NCBI RefSeq assembly: GCF_963662255.1
Contig: NC_085046.1
Coordinates: 138,957,762-139,021,761, forward strand
Length of the DNA stretch: 64,000 nt
Origin: Cinclus cinclus
Taxonomy: Eukaryota > Chordata > Aves > Passeriformes > Cinclidae
Direction of reading: 5' to 3'
Shown: positions 25,604-37,118 of the stretch, piece by piece
How positions within the stretch are numbered: position 1 is the stretch's first letter
Layout: each line of letters begins with the position of its first letter
Notes under the pieces: generated by a model
Databases searched by the model: none
Told to the model about the DNA's origin: nothing
What the model saw: the letters and a program-made list of their open reading frames with translations, nothing else
Made by a program: the position numbers and the translations under genes

Positions 25604-28600
25604 TTAAGTTTCTTAATAACATCACAGAGAGAAAAACTGTCATACTTTTATGGCTATATTTACAATTTATGTTCTTAAGCCAGCCTTTTCAATAAGAGCA
25701 AAGTTGTAATTAGTGCTTTTACATTTATGAATATTTAATCCTAAAATGCAGTACATAAGAATACAATACAGATATATTCGTTTGGGAAATATCTCCCATT
25801 CAAATATAACAAACTACCCAAACAAAACATATCCTTTAACAAAAAAAAGTTTCATGTACGTTGTGAAGTAATCTTCTGTTTATAAAGTAGAATGAAAACA
25901 CTGCATGTGTCAGCTAACAAAAAGCACACATGCAGGCTTGACTGAAAAACAGTTTTGTAAATGGAGTCCAGCAATGGGGCTAAACTGAGTGTTTCAGGTT
26001 TATTAGCAAAAGTTTAATTAAGCGTAATGTTGATCAAAACCTGGGAAATATTAAAAGATTACACTCAGAAGTGCTTAGTAGTGTGCAGGATCAGGAGCCC
26101 GTTTAATTTCTCAAAATGCCCTAACAGCCTTGCTTTGCCTGCAAAATATTTCTAGAACTGTGGCAAAATTTTCTTAAAACTCAATAAAAAATTGTAGATG
26201 GAATGTACTAACTTTCATGGCTTAACCTGGAAAGGAAGAAACATGAAAGTATTTAAGATATTAATGCTACATTTTCCCAATATCTGTTTTGTTTTATAAG
26301 AATTTTCAGCTCAAGTGCTTTCTGAAGATAATGTTACGAACCCTTTGTTACTGCAGCTGGGAAGTGTGTGTGTTTTGTTTGTTTTTCCAGAATAAACAAG
26401 ATCCTGTTGAATATTAAAATAGTCAGTATTTCACTTTCTTTTACACTTCATCAGGCAAATCATCTATTAAATGCTTAAAAGATGCATTTACGAAAGAGTG
26501 CTGAGTTACCCTCTTAATTTTTGATTTTCGTGATAAAATGTGTGTTATTGTGTGCTACATTTTTGTTTCATTTCCCACTGTACATGATTGTATCATTGTT
26601 ATTCTCCTAAGAAATTATTTTCTGGGTGTTATTGATTCACATTCCTCATAGTATTCAGCATTCCATGTAAAGATAAATCCTCTGCACCTTATCTCCTATA
26701 GTTAGATAAAGAAAAAATCTCTTCTGGTTCAGAAATTTTAATTTGGAAGATGAAGGCACAAAAAACATTTACCTTAACTCTTGTTGATTACTGCTTTCTC
26801 AAAAAACAGACAACGCTGTCTTAATGTGCAGAGCTCCAGGAAGTCATGTAATAGAGGAATAAAAACTTCATGATTAGGATCAAATTGTCCACATTTTAAA
26901 GGCTCTTTGATGGTACCCTTTTCCAGTAGTTATCATGATTAACTCCTAACAATGGGTTTGTGATTGCAAAGATGACCTTTGGCACACAGGTTAATGCAGT
27001 GCTCTTTTCCCAGCACTGCAGATAGTCTGAAAAAACATCACAGCAGGGTGATGGCATCTACTTCTACTTTCCTAATTGGAATTGGAGCTCAGAAACGAGG
27101 GGCTTGGTTCTGTTGTATACACATAAATGTCAAGTGCCATCGAAGATGTTTTTAGAGTATTTCAGACATTCTTCTGTGGCAGAGAGCAGCTTCAGGGAAG
27201 TCTGTGACCCCTCAAAACTGCATCGAGAGATTAAGTCCCAGAGGACATCCTAAATACTGTAGGAATCTTCAAAACATGTTAGACACCTATGTGTGAACAA
27301 CTGAATGGCATCCCTAATAATCACCACTTAACATCTGCCAATTCAATTGTCTCACTGCTGGTAATTTTTTTGGAGTTACCCAGCTGTATATTCAATTAGC
27401 ACTGTTGATAGAAAAGAACATCCTGGCTATCCAGCCAATTCTCAGAGAAGCTGCTGCACACTCGTATCATGCAGAACTGACTGTGATGACGTGCTGTTAT
27501 TAAATGTCTTAAGAAATGTGTCTCCTTTTCTTTTCCTCATGCTTTTAGTCAAGATACAAAGTGGTCTGCCACCCAAAGATCCCTTTGCTTCTGAATTTTC
27601 TATTGCCAGTCAAGGGGACCAAAGCTATTTGTCAGCTGAGCCGTAATCTGTGTATATAAATGATAATGTATAATTATTTCCTGTACATTTTCAACAGATT
27701 CTCCTGCTTTTTGGGTGTTACCATTTTTAAGTTGTCCTGGAAAATACTAATTCCACCCAAGGAGTCACAGCAAGGCAGCAACTGCCTTGAGAAATGGGAT
27801 CATAAGAAGGAGTAGCAGCAACTGCAGACCCAGCAGATGAGAATAGATGCAGCAGGAGTGCTTCCACATAAACCCAAGTTTTATTGCACTGCTTACAATA
27901 TGACAGGTATTGTAGCTCTTGGGAGCCTTGAGGTATTTATATACCACCCTACATCAGTGAAGGCTCTCTCTGCTATGTCCCTTGCACAAAAGTCAGTCAC
28001 ATCTAAGTGTTTGACATCTCAGCCTTTGCTACAAGGGGATTTTCTGCTCACCCCTGTAGCACACAGGCAGTGCCCCTCAATTTCCTCCACAAGTGAGGAT
28101 ATTAAAGTGAAATTTATAGAGGGCTTAGGTGCTGACATTAAAAAAAATCAATTAAAAACCCCTGTTAACTCACACGGGTATTTAGAAGGCTATTGGGACT
28201 GAAGATTTCACCACTAGTTACCTCACATGTTGTGACTGTTGCATTATTAGCTGGCTTATACCTCTTCATCACATTCATATTCTTCATGGTTTTACAGAAC
28301 ATCCTCAGAGTCCCCCACTCCCACATCCACCACTCTCCAGGTATTACCCCCATGAGCTCCTAGATCCAATGTACACAATTGTCTTGGGGTGACTTTACGA
28401 TACTTCTGTCCCCAGTCATCTGTTCTGTTGGTGTTGAATACTGAATTCTGCAGCTTTAAGACTGGTTCCAGAAATGAAGGGAGACAGAAGAGGTGCAGAG
28501 TTTGTTATCAGAGACTGCAGTCAATCCCCAGCATCCTTCACACAGACTGTGCTGTTTGCAGTGGATAGCAGGACGGAGCTCTCCTTTCTTTGGTTGGTTT

Positions 28601-28902
28601 TCTTCTGGCGAGCTGAGGCAAACTTCCCTGGACTGTGGATTTTCTTTCATTTTTCTTGGAATTGTTAGAACAGGAGCTCACACCTGTGTCCCACCAGGCC
28701 TGGCCTGAGCCATGGCAATTCCCAGCACAGGAGGGACTGAGAACAGCCTGAGTGAGCCGGGCTGCAACCCACAGAAGGGACTCTGCTGAATTTGTCATTT
28801 CTTTGGAGGGGTGAGAGGTTTTGCTGTTTAGTGTTGTTCATTTTTGTGCAGGGAAGTGCTTTGCCTATTAAATAAACAGGTTTTTTTTTCCACTTCTCTC
28901 TG

Positions 28903-29407
28903 TGATAATTGATAAAAGATTAGTGTTAATCATAAAAGCACTGGGGTTTTTATAAACCAGAATACTTAGGTCTGAAATGAAGAATGGACATTAGATAGAG
29001 AAAAATATATATGATTAAATCATTCTGTTTAAATCACCTATTGTGAATATTGTGTTTTTTAGTAAATTGTATTTGATACAGTTTGTAAAATGGGGGTTTC
29101 CCACAGCCTGAAAAATATTGCAAAATCAGATTTCCTGCCTTGGTGTAATCAATCACAACCTATCTGTTAAGACCAGACCCCCCCGTGTCTACTGTTCCTT
29201 ATCTACCAAGACCACATGGCTACTTGACAAACTGTCCGGAGACTGCAAGGAAAACCATACTATAAAAAGGAGCTGCAAACCAAGGTTCGACGGAGCGTGG
29301 AGTGGACAGTGACCCCTCACGTTCCCCAGCATTGCTTGCCCCGTCTACATCAAATAAAGCAATCTAAATTTTGCTAAATATCGAGACTTTGTTTCTCATT
29401 TATAACA
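28903..29407 (+). mobile_element. Solo LTR, 505 bp, with 6-bp target duplication
   Basis: The element runs TGATAATT...TATAACA and is flanked on both sides by TCTCTG (28897-28902 and 29408-29413). It has a TATA-like TATAAAAAGG at 29261 and AATAAA at 29353-29358, the spacing expected of a U3-R-U5 layout on the + strand. It interrupts the LTR that starts at 28380. The 6-bp duplication suits a class II (beta/alpha-like) integrase. No viral coding sequence remains. Confidence 0.82.
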
Positions 29408-29477
29408 TCTCTGAGGAAATATTTTTCCCTGAATCAGCTTGGGGAGGGACTGCTTGAATCTGTTTCCTAGAGGGACC

Positions 29478-30175
29478 TGTCCTGGTTTGAAAGACAGGTG
29501 TTTGCTAAGGAAAGCAGAAGCTTCCCTTTGGACTGAAAAAAAACGTGATTCTTCCGATTATTATAATTTTGGAATTAAGAGAGCTCTCAGGCAAAGATAT
29601 GGGGGTAGGAATAACAGTTCTTTACTAGTATATCTAACAAGACAAACAAGAACAACAACAGCTATGAAATTACCCACAAACAGAACAGTAACTCAGTCCC
29701 AGTGTTTTTTGGCTGCAGGCACCTTTTCCCTGAGCTGCAGTTCCCGGTGCTGGGGGCGGGCGGGTCCCGCAGAGCTGCAGGAGGGCTGGGGGTGATGGCA
29801 GCGCTGTCCCAGGGGGAGAGAGAGATGGAGAGAGAGCCCTCCGCTCACGGTGTCGGTCCCGGTGATCAGCAGAGTGCTGGATGGTGGTAGTTCACAGCGA
29901 GAAGACAGCCGGGCAGGGTCCGATGGTGGTTTCCCGATGCTGGGATGGCAGGGATGGGACACAGACGGCGATCGTCCTTCTCGTCCCAACTCTGCGGGGG
30001 AAATGGGCCGAGGCCCAGCCTTCTGCTTCCTCTTCTGGCTGTTTGAATCTCGCCGGGTGTCCCTCTTCCCTCCCATCCCCTCCCCCTTGTCACCAGGACC
30101 CAGTCAACAGGTATCTTAGCATGACAATGGGGAAAATTCCACAGAGGGAAAAAGGGAGAGAACTAACCCTCAGCA
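29478..30175 (-). mobile_element. Solo LTR, 698 bp, with 5-bp target duplication
   Basis: The element runs from TGTCCTGGTTTGAAAGAC to ...CCCTCAGCA on the + strand and is flanked by GGACC at 29473-29477 and 30176-30180. The recalled songbird LTR family reads in the minus direction, ending in a CTTTCAAACCAGGACA-type 3' end. It is GC-rich in the middle (about 29740-30060), which creates several spurious open frames. It interrupts the same older LTR as the 28903-29407 copy. The 5-bp duplication is typical of the ERVL group. Confidence 0.8.
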
Positions 30176-30222
30176 GGACCCCATTCAGAGGTTTCCTCCC
30201 AGATTTGCCCTAAACCAGGACA

Positions 30223-30955
30223 AGGATGTAAAATCCATATCCTGGATATCTGAGCCCATCAAGGAAGCCTGCAGAGGAGCAGAACTGAAACTCAGTCTCT
30301 TAAAATGTTGGCCTGTGTGCAACCTGCAGGATGGCTGTTCAGTGAGCAAGCAAGACCCACGCTCCCTAATGCAGAAACAGCAGTGCTCCATGGCTGTGTT
30401 AAAAACATTTCCCTTTATGTATTTTGAATCTTCTGCAGCCATAAATGTGTTATTTGCAACTGCTTGGTATTTCAGTTTTGGCAGACTCTTGTCACCAGTG
30501 TGCCAGGTACCCATCATGTGCAGCCAACCTACGACCTCCTCAGTTCCACAGCCTTCTTCCAGCTCCTCTCCCAGCTCCACTTCCTGCCGGGCTGTCCTGG
30601 CAAGAGGCTCTGTCTGCAGCCAGCCCCGGTGCCAGGCCCTGCTGGCTGAGCTTGCTGAGGGCTGGCCCAGGCCCAGGCCCGGGCCCTGGCAGTCACAGCC
30701 TGTGGTGCAGCGTGAGGGAGGGCGTGCAGGCCGAGTGTCCCTCGCGCACCCAGAGCCATCCGAGCCACCCAGGCACCGCCGCAAGAACAGTCTGCGGTCT
30801 GAGACAGGCTGGGCCGGGCACAAAACACTCTCAGCAGCATGTGCTGCGCGGGATTTGTCCGGCTGAAAAAGCAAGCTTTGGGAAGCCCACAGGCTTTTCA
30901 AAGGAATAACTTCATAGCCAAATAATGATTATGGCTATGGTTCGCACAGTGTTTT
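30223..30955. other. Unexplained GC-rich block between LTRs
   Basis: The sequence from about 30500 to 30870 is much more GC-rich than the surroundings and has long open frames on both strands (minus 30901-30185, 238 codons; plus 30315-30866, 183 codons). The translations are rich in Ser, Pro, Ala and Gly without a domain that I recognise, as expected of GC-rich non-coding DNA. It includes a GGCCCAGGCCCAGGCCCGGG-type motif near 30663. It may be unique host DNA or a remnant of another retroelement. Confidence 0.5.
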
Positions 30956-30961
30956 CAGTAC

Positions 30962-31461
30962 TGTAACCTCCGATCCTCCCTAGCCTGGCTATTAGGGCCA
31001 GAGGGTTCATTGAACTCAGCGATTTTATGCAGAAAGAAAATCTGACCTGATTGCTCAGGAACTAAAAAACTTTAATACTAGAAAATAACAAACAGCAAGC
31101 CGAACAGATTGTACTGAACGAACTGGGAAAGATGGAACAGGGAGGCTTGATCCATAAACGAGGGCAAAGGGACAAAAGCAGGTGTGAGGGTATGTCAGGG
31201 GTATTTATAAATTTGGAGGAGGGGAGGAATTAGGGTGGAGTTTAGGGAGGGTATCCAATAAAGAAGGGTGATTAGCAATATTACAATTATTGCAGCAAAA
31301 AGGAACCAATGATAACAAAGGAAGCAGAGAACTTTCTGGCAATGATGAACATACTGGAACTGGAGGATTCTGGGGGCGATTTTTTACTCACTACTGTGGA
31401 AGGGTTTTCCCATGGCCTTAAGCCTTGGTCCTCTGCGTTTTTATTGGGGCTAACTCCAACA
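30962..31461 (-). mobile_element. Solo LTR, 500 bp, with 6-bp target duplication
   Basis: The + strand runs TGTAACCTCCG...CTAACTCCAACA, with TG/CA ends, flanked by CAGTAC at 30956-30961 and 31462-31467. On the minus strand it shows a TATA-like TTTATAAATAC (complement of 31202-31212) and an ATTAAA polyadenylation hexamer (complement of 31071-31076) in the right order, so transcription would run leftwards. No viral genes flank it. It is a solo LTR left by recombination between the two ends of a provirus. Confidence 0.85.
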
Positions 31462-31467
31462 CAGTAC

Positions 31468-34400
31468 AATAACATAAGTGGGAATTTGTAAGTAAATATG
31501 ACAGGCTAACATATTTTGAACTATGAGAGCTGTAAATTGTGGCTTTCATTCTTGCAAAAAGATAGAGAATTATGAAGAGTTCAGGTGTTTAATTTTACCT
31601 CCACTAATTCTGATTTTGTTACTGACACAAATCACACACTAGAAGCCATATAAATCTTACACACTCAGTAAGCAAGTGAAGAAAATTAATGCTAGTTTAA
31701 GAAATAGTGTTGAAAATTCTACAAGAATGAAGGTAGACAAATGACAATAGTGATTATAAATATTTATGGTGACCTTCTGTTTTATTTACCTACTGAAAAA
31801 TCAGAAATAATTCCATTATGTGTACAGAAATGCCCTGACTATAAGATTAGCAGAGAAATCACAGTCTGACTTCTTACTGGAAAGCTGATTTTAACAGCAG
31901 AAAGATAGGACAGCGTATATTTAGGAAGTTATTTTTAAAATTTGCCCTGGACTTGACCACCAAATGCAGCCTTGGTAAAATTAAATGCTACTCAACATGA
32001 GAAGCACAGGTTTGACTACGATGATTCTCTAATCCAACACCTTAAAAAAAAAGGCCAACAAAAAAGAGAATAGATGGTCCTTGTGCCAGCAAAGAATTAA
32101 CCTGTTCCACTGATGTTCAGGGTAGTGATTCAGCATTACTAAAGCACTGGGTCATTCAGGCCCTTGCTTTAATGAGCCACTCTCAGTGTGGCACTAAGCT
32201 CTCACCTAATCCTGTGAACCCAGAAACAAGCCACAGCACTGTGTTCTTACTGTGTTCCTCTGCTGAGGAAACTTTACATGCTCTAAGTCTTAAGACAAAA
32301 AGTTTTGAATATTAACAGAATATACATAGCAATCTGAACTTGTAATATGATTGTACTTTCTGGACTTGGCAAATGGCCACAGGTGGATTTTAAGCAAAAA
32401 GATAATGTTGTAAGAATGTACTACACTGGAGAAACAAGGCTGTTCTTCACTTCTTTCCAGTTGTTTATTTTTTCATTATTGTACAGGCAATAAATACCCA
32501 AGTTTTTAAAAATATCAGCAGATATAAGGCAAAGAAAATATAATTGTGACTGTAGAGAAGGGCAGAAACATGATTTTAGGAAATCTTTATGCACTCACAG
32601 TTGATGTCAGTAGCAAAATGCCTCATTACTGCCTGTTTCTTTCTCTTATACAATACAGAAGCAGCTAATGGACAGATACCTGGTTCTGCATCACCTGGTG
32701 ATCTACTCAAGGAAAGCTTCTAGGTGTGAGCTGAGCCTGAAGATTATAGAATTTCAAAGATGCTTATAGCTTGCTTTCAAATAAGCTGATCCTATCCTCC
32801 CTCTTCCCTTTCCAGTGAGTTTTGCTCTTCATTGTAATGGAACACAGCCAAATCCCAACGCAGCTGCTTTTATCAGTGTACAGATTCAAATCCCTATTGT
32901 AGACTCCTACAGTTCACATATTTTGGGTCTAGTGCAGAATTATTTTACTGAGGAAATCTCATTGTCCAAGCCCACATTCTCCTGTACAGCTTCCCAGACT
33001 TTCCAGGCTGGCAGCCTAAACAATGACAGAGCACAGGGAAGACAAGAGGGGGAATCCTCCAAAGGTTAATATCAGTCAAATAGTCTGATTCCCTCTTGGA
33101 GAGCAACCTCTGCTACATGGGAGACAGGAAGGCAAGTTATTCCTTTAGCTGAGTTTAGGAAAAAAATATTTGATCAGGATGAAATAAAATTGTGGTGCAT
33201 CTTGATGTAGTTGAATTGCTGTCTAATTGTCTGTGTACTCAATCTCTTACACAGGCTAATATTAGCTCCAGCAAGCCAGCATATACAAAAGCAATGTGAA
33301 CATAGAGTCTGTTATTACAAACTTGCTTCCCAATGCAAAAGCATTCAGAGTTTTCAGATTTTAAGGACTAATTTGTCAGGTTAAACCTTGCTATTTGAAG
33401 GGACAAATTGGCTGATGGGTCAAACAGCAGTAAGTCCTTTCCATGTGCTGGACAACAATAATAGTAATAGATTTATGATTAACTACTATTTTCATTATTA
33501 CAAAAAAAACATTGTGAAATGCCCAGTGGCCTAAAGTAGGTGTTTTGACTGTTCTTCCAAAACTGCAAACCTCAGTACAGAGATTTTGATTGCGTAAGAA
33601 AGTGAAGAATATCTACTAACCCAACATTATCTTTGAAGGCCATGCTCTAAGAAACACTGTATAAGAAACAAGGCATTATTTTTATTATTTTTTTGTAATC
33701 TGTCTGACCTCGAAAACTGTGTTAAACAGGCCACAGACAAACTTTTTGTCTGTGCACTGTAAGACAAAGAACATCACTGTAGTCAGTGTCAATATTACAA
33801 GAACATTTAAACTGTAATTTATGAAAGAAGACACCAATAAATTAAAGATTACAATAGGGTCCAAAAAGTAATAATGAAAAGGAAACAGCAAAAAAGTGAT
33901 GATATGGGGATTATGGTACTTGGTCAAGAAGCCTGAGATGACAAATCAGTCACTACAGTTTAAGAAACAAATACTAGAAAATGATATAGAGTCATGGATG
34001 GAATGTTGTCAAACATTTTTACCTATTTTTGTGGAAAACATAGATTGAGGTGATGTTCAGGGCAAGAACCAAATACTGCAAAAAGTTTTTACAACAGCAT
34101 AAAATACAGTCTCTAACTGTTCAGAGTGAGTGAAGGGGAAAAAAAAGGCTAACCCTAAAGCTTTTGAGATGGTATCTGCTTTTTGTGGCTGCATTGTCTC
34201 TCCTTTTTTCTGCTTTCCCATTCTTCGTTACAATACCCTATAATTCTAAATCATCAGATCACTTTGGAGCACAGTTTTGGCTGGCTCTCTGTTTAAGGCT
34301 AGATTATACACTTGCTTTCCTCATGTGTAATTTCCTGTTATTTTTTACTTTATATTTTAGGTGCTTAATCATGTTCAGTGGGAAGTGTATGCACTTCCTG

Positions 34401-36424
34401 GGTGCATACACAGCACACAGCTAATTCTGCAACAGATGCAGAGCAGAAACAAAACAGCCTCCCCTTTATCACAGCAATTCTTGGCAAACCAAATAACCAC
34501 CTCAGTCTTATGAGGATCTCAAAGACCACAGGCACAGGAACTCTTGCAGTGCAAATACCACTGTCTGACCTCAGCCATCACCCTGAGCAGCACTGCAGTC
34601 CATCCCATGGCAGCAGCTTTTCCCCACGGAGGAGCTTCAATGGGTTGGCTTTGGCTGGCTGAGTGGAACTTTGCTGCACAGAAGGGGAGTCTGTACAGCT
34701 GATAATTTCTTGACTCTTATAATGTAGATCAAAGAGTTGTGTTTTAACAGACACAGTACTTGAATTTGAATCTGCAGAAGCACTAAAGATAGAGGTGTGT
34801 GAATAGACAGAAGAGATGTTTATCCAAGACTGCCCCCCTCTGTTATTCCTTCACAGCTAAAAAAGGAAAAATATTTCAAACTGCTGTAAATTTTTCTCAT
34901 ACCTCATAAAGTGAGATTTCCAGTATACTGATTTATAGTATTAGAATTTATTAGAAAAATAAAATGTAAATAAAATAAAAAATAAATAAAGTTAAGTACT
35001 GAAATATAAACATGGAAAGCATACTGAATTTCTTCAGTGAGTATTTGAGTAGGAGTGATTTTATTGAGCTGTTTGCAGCAAATAAAAATATTAATATTTC
35101 TATTGGTTTTTCTCTGTTCACATTTTGCATAAAATTAAAATACAGGCTACAATTTTTTACAAAGAAAATTGCAATTATTTTTTCATTTTCTTTGGCAAAG
35201 ACAAATCTCATGACCATTTCTCTTTCATATAGTTTCTGCTAAGGTTAATTCAGTATTTTGTTCATGGAAACATAACTTTATATGTTTAACATATAATTAA
35301 ATAAATATTGGAAAACAAAGTCTATTCCTTAAAATTCCAACTGTAGTGCTTAAAAATGAGTAGGGGAAAAAAGTACCCACATCAGAATCTCATCATCCAC
35401 TTCAAACCCCTTAAAATAAAAGCAGCAAAGAGAACCAGGCTGTTGAAAATGGAACAAATGAAACAGTTCAGTGAATAAAAATTTTGAGAAATTTGAAGTA
35501 CTATCTTAACGGCGAGTTTGGTTTGTGTGTTTATTCAGTGGCATAAAAAATGCTATGTGATCTTATTATAGGGGACAACTACAATTATGTTTAGAGTCTA
35601 ATGAACAGATACTTTACTTAAAATTGCAAATTAGAAAAACTGTAAATTCAGGTTTTCAGTAATCTACAAGATGCAAAACCAGATCATCATGTAGACACTA
35701 TTTAATAAATCTTGTTCCTCATGTCAAACATGTACTAGAAAATTACTTGAGTGGAGTGAGGCAGAGCAGAGGTGCATAATTACACTGTTCAAGGGTGTTC
35801 AGTGTAAGAACTCAGTGCAGAAGCTTGGTAGGAGAAAGACAAAAAGCTCTGCTTCTTTTTAGGAAATAGCTTTAGATATGTGTTATTGGGAAAGGAATTC
35901 TTTCTTGTTCCATATATCCCTTGCATTCATTACTTATGGTATTTATTGCAGAGACCATCACAGTATTGCTTCCAGCTCTTACTGTTTAAATATCAATTTC
36001 AGCCAGGATTTCATTCCAAAGAAAATTATTTCTTGCACAGACAGACAAAATCTGTAACTTATATGCTTATTCAGTAAAACATGGGGGAATTCTTCCCTCA
36101 CTGTTTTAAGATGTACCATTGGTGGGGTGCAAATTAATCTGCACTGCAGCTTAATCCAGTGAAACTTTCACCAGACTGATGTATTTGTACCTACCCACTT
36201 CCAGCTGCTGGTAGATCCAACTTCATAAAGTCTGGTTGCTTCTCTTTACTCAGGGAACCCTTTCTCCATGCTGGCACTGTCCCAGGACTTTCCACCAGAC
36301 GCAGTGCTCTCTCAGGAGGGTCGATGAAGTCCCAGCACTTGGCCTAGGACCAAATGGGAGCTGTGCTCACACTGGGACTGCAGTGTATTTATCTTAACTT
36401 TAGTAATGTTTTCTCCCATAACTT
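31468..36424. other. Intergenic DNA, no feature recognised
   Basis: AT-rich DNA with scattered short open frames but no coding match, no recognisable CR1 or LTR and no RNA gene that I can support. The stretch 34920-35000 is extremely A/T-rich (repeats of the AAATAAAATA type). Confidence 0.55.
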
Positions 36425-37118
36425 CCTCATAGACACATCATTGAGACATGAACCAGATAAGTGGAGCGTGAGATAAATTGAAAATTGGCTGAATTTCTGA
36501 GCTCAAGGGGTTCTGATTAGGAGCATGAACTCCAGCTGGAGATCACTCACCAGAGATGTACCTCAGGGGTTGATACCAGACCCAATACTGCTTTGAGTCT
36601 TCATTACTGGACTGGTCAGTGGTGGAAAATGCACCTTGAATAAGTTTGCAGATAGCAAAGCAGCTGGGAGGAGTGACTGAACCATAAGATGGTTCTGCTA
36701 CCATTTATAGCACCCTCACTAGGCTGGAGAAATGCAAAATAGGAACATTTTTGAAGTCCAGCAAAAGGATATGCAAGCCCCTGCCCTTCAGAAGGAATAA
36801 CCTCAGACACCAGTACACAGTGGTGGCTGACTGACTTTGCAGAAAAGGCCCTAGAGCGGCAGGCACTAAGCTGATTCCATCTGAACACAAGAAAACATTT
36901 GTGTTGTGGGTCGTCTTCTTCCCTTCATTGTGAAGGTAGTCAAACACTGGAGTAGGTCACCCAGGGAGGATGTGGAGTCTCCATTCTTGGAGATACTCAT
37001 AACTCAACTTGATATGGCCTTGGGAATCCACTCTAGGTGACCCTCCTTTAACAGGGTGATGTTGTACTTGTGGCTCTCCAGAGACGCCTTCCAAAGACTC
37101 TGTGATCCTGTATAATGC
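36425..37118 (+). mobile_element. CR1 LINE fragment with an internal deletion
   Basis: The sequence reads along the + strand through CR1 ORF2 (a TACCTCAGGGGTTGATACCAG segment near 36557 and a GGAATAACCTCAGACACCAG segment near 36791), then jumps near 36845-36900 to the far 3' part (CACCCAGGGAGGATGTGGAG near 36958). It ends in a TGTGATCCTG-like tail near 37100. Roughly half a kilobase of the usual sequence between these segments is missing. It is an old, decayed copy. Confidence 0.8.

Larger units (their letters stand above)
20301..28379. other. Intergenic DNA between DEPTOR and the LTR cluster
   Basis: AT-rich DNA with no coding exon that I can support. It contains a 21-T homopolymer near 21185-21206, an 18-bp tandem repeat at 25078 and a small CR1 tail at 25441. 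Much of 21.6-26.7 kb looks free of young repeats, so it could hold conserved regulatory elements for either flanking gene, but that cannot be judged without an alignment. Confidence 0.6.
28380..30222 (+). mobile_element. Endogenous retrovirus solo LTR, split by two later LTR insertions
   Basis: An LTR reads on the + strand from TGTCTTGGGGTGAC at 28380 to CTAAACCAGGACA at 30222. Its ends are inverted (TGTCTTGG / CCAGGACA). Its own pieces are 28380-28902, about 29414-29477 and about 30181-30222, some 630 bp in total. The gaps are two other LTRs with exact target duplications. A polyadenylation hexamer AATAAA lies at 28871-28876. The sequence resembles a family of LTRs that I recall as common in songbird genomes. 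No internal viral genes are attached, so this is a solo LTR. I see no clean duplication flanking this oldest copy. Confidence 0.82.

Noticed and set aside
27837..28202. 121-codon open frame on the plus strand in intergenic DNA
   Set aside because: The translation resembles no family I know and lacks biased composition or motifs. A frame of this length is expected by chance in 64 kb.
29478..30222. A single 745-bp LTR with 11-bp inverted termini
   Set aside because: No target duplication fits those limits, whereas GGACC flanks 29478-30175 exactly and the last 47 bases complete the older host LTR.
30185..30901. 238-codon open frame on the minus strand, with 183- and 154-codon frames on the plus strand
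   Set aside because: The open frames coincide with the GC-rich block and cross an LTR end. None shows a recognisable domain, and the plus and minus frames mirror each other as expected by chance.
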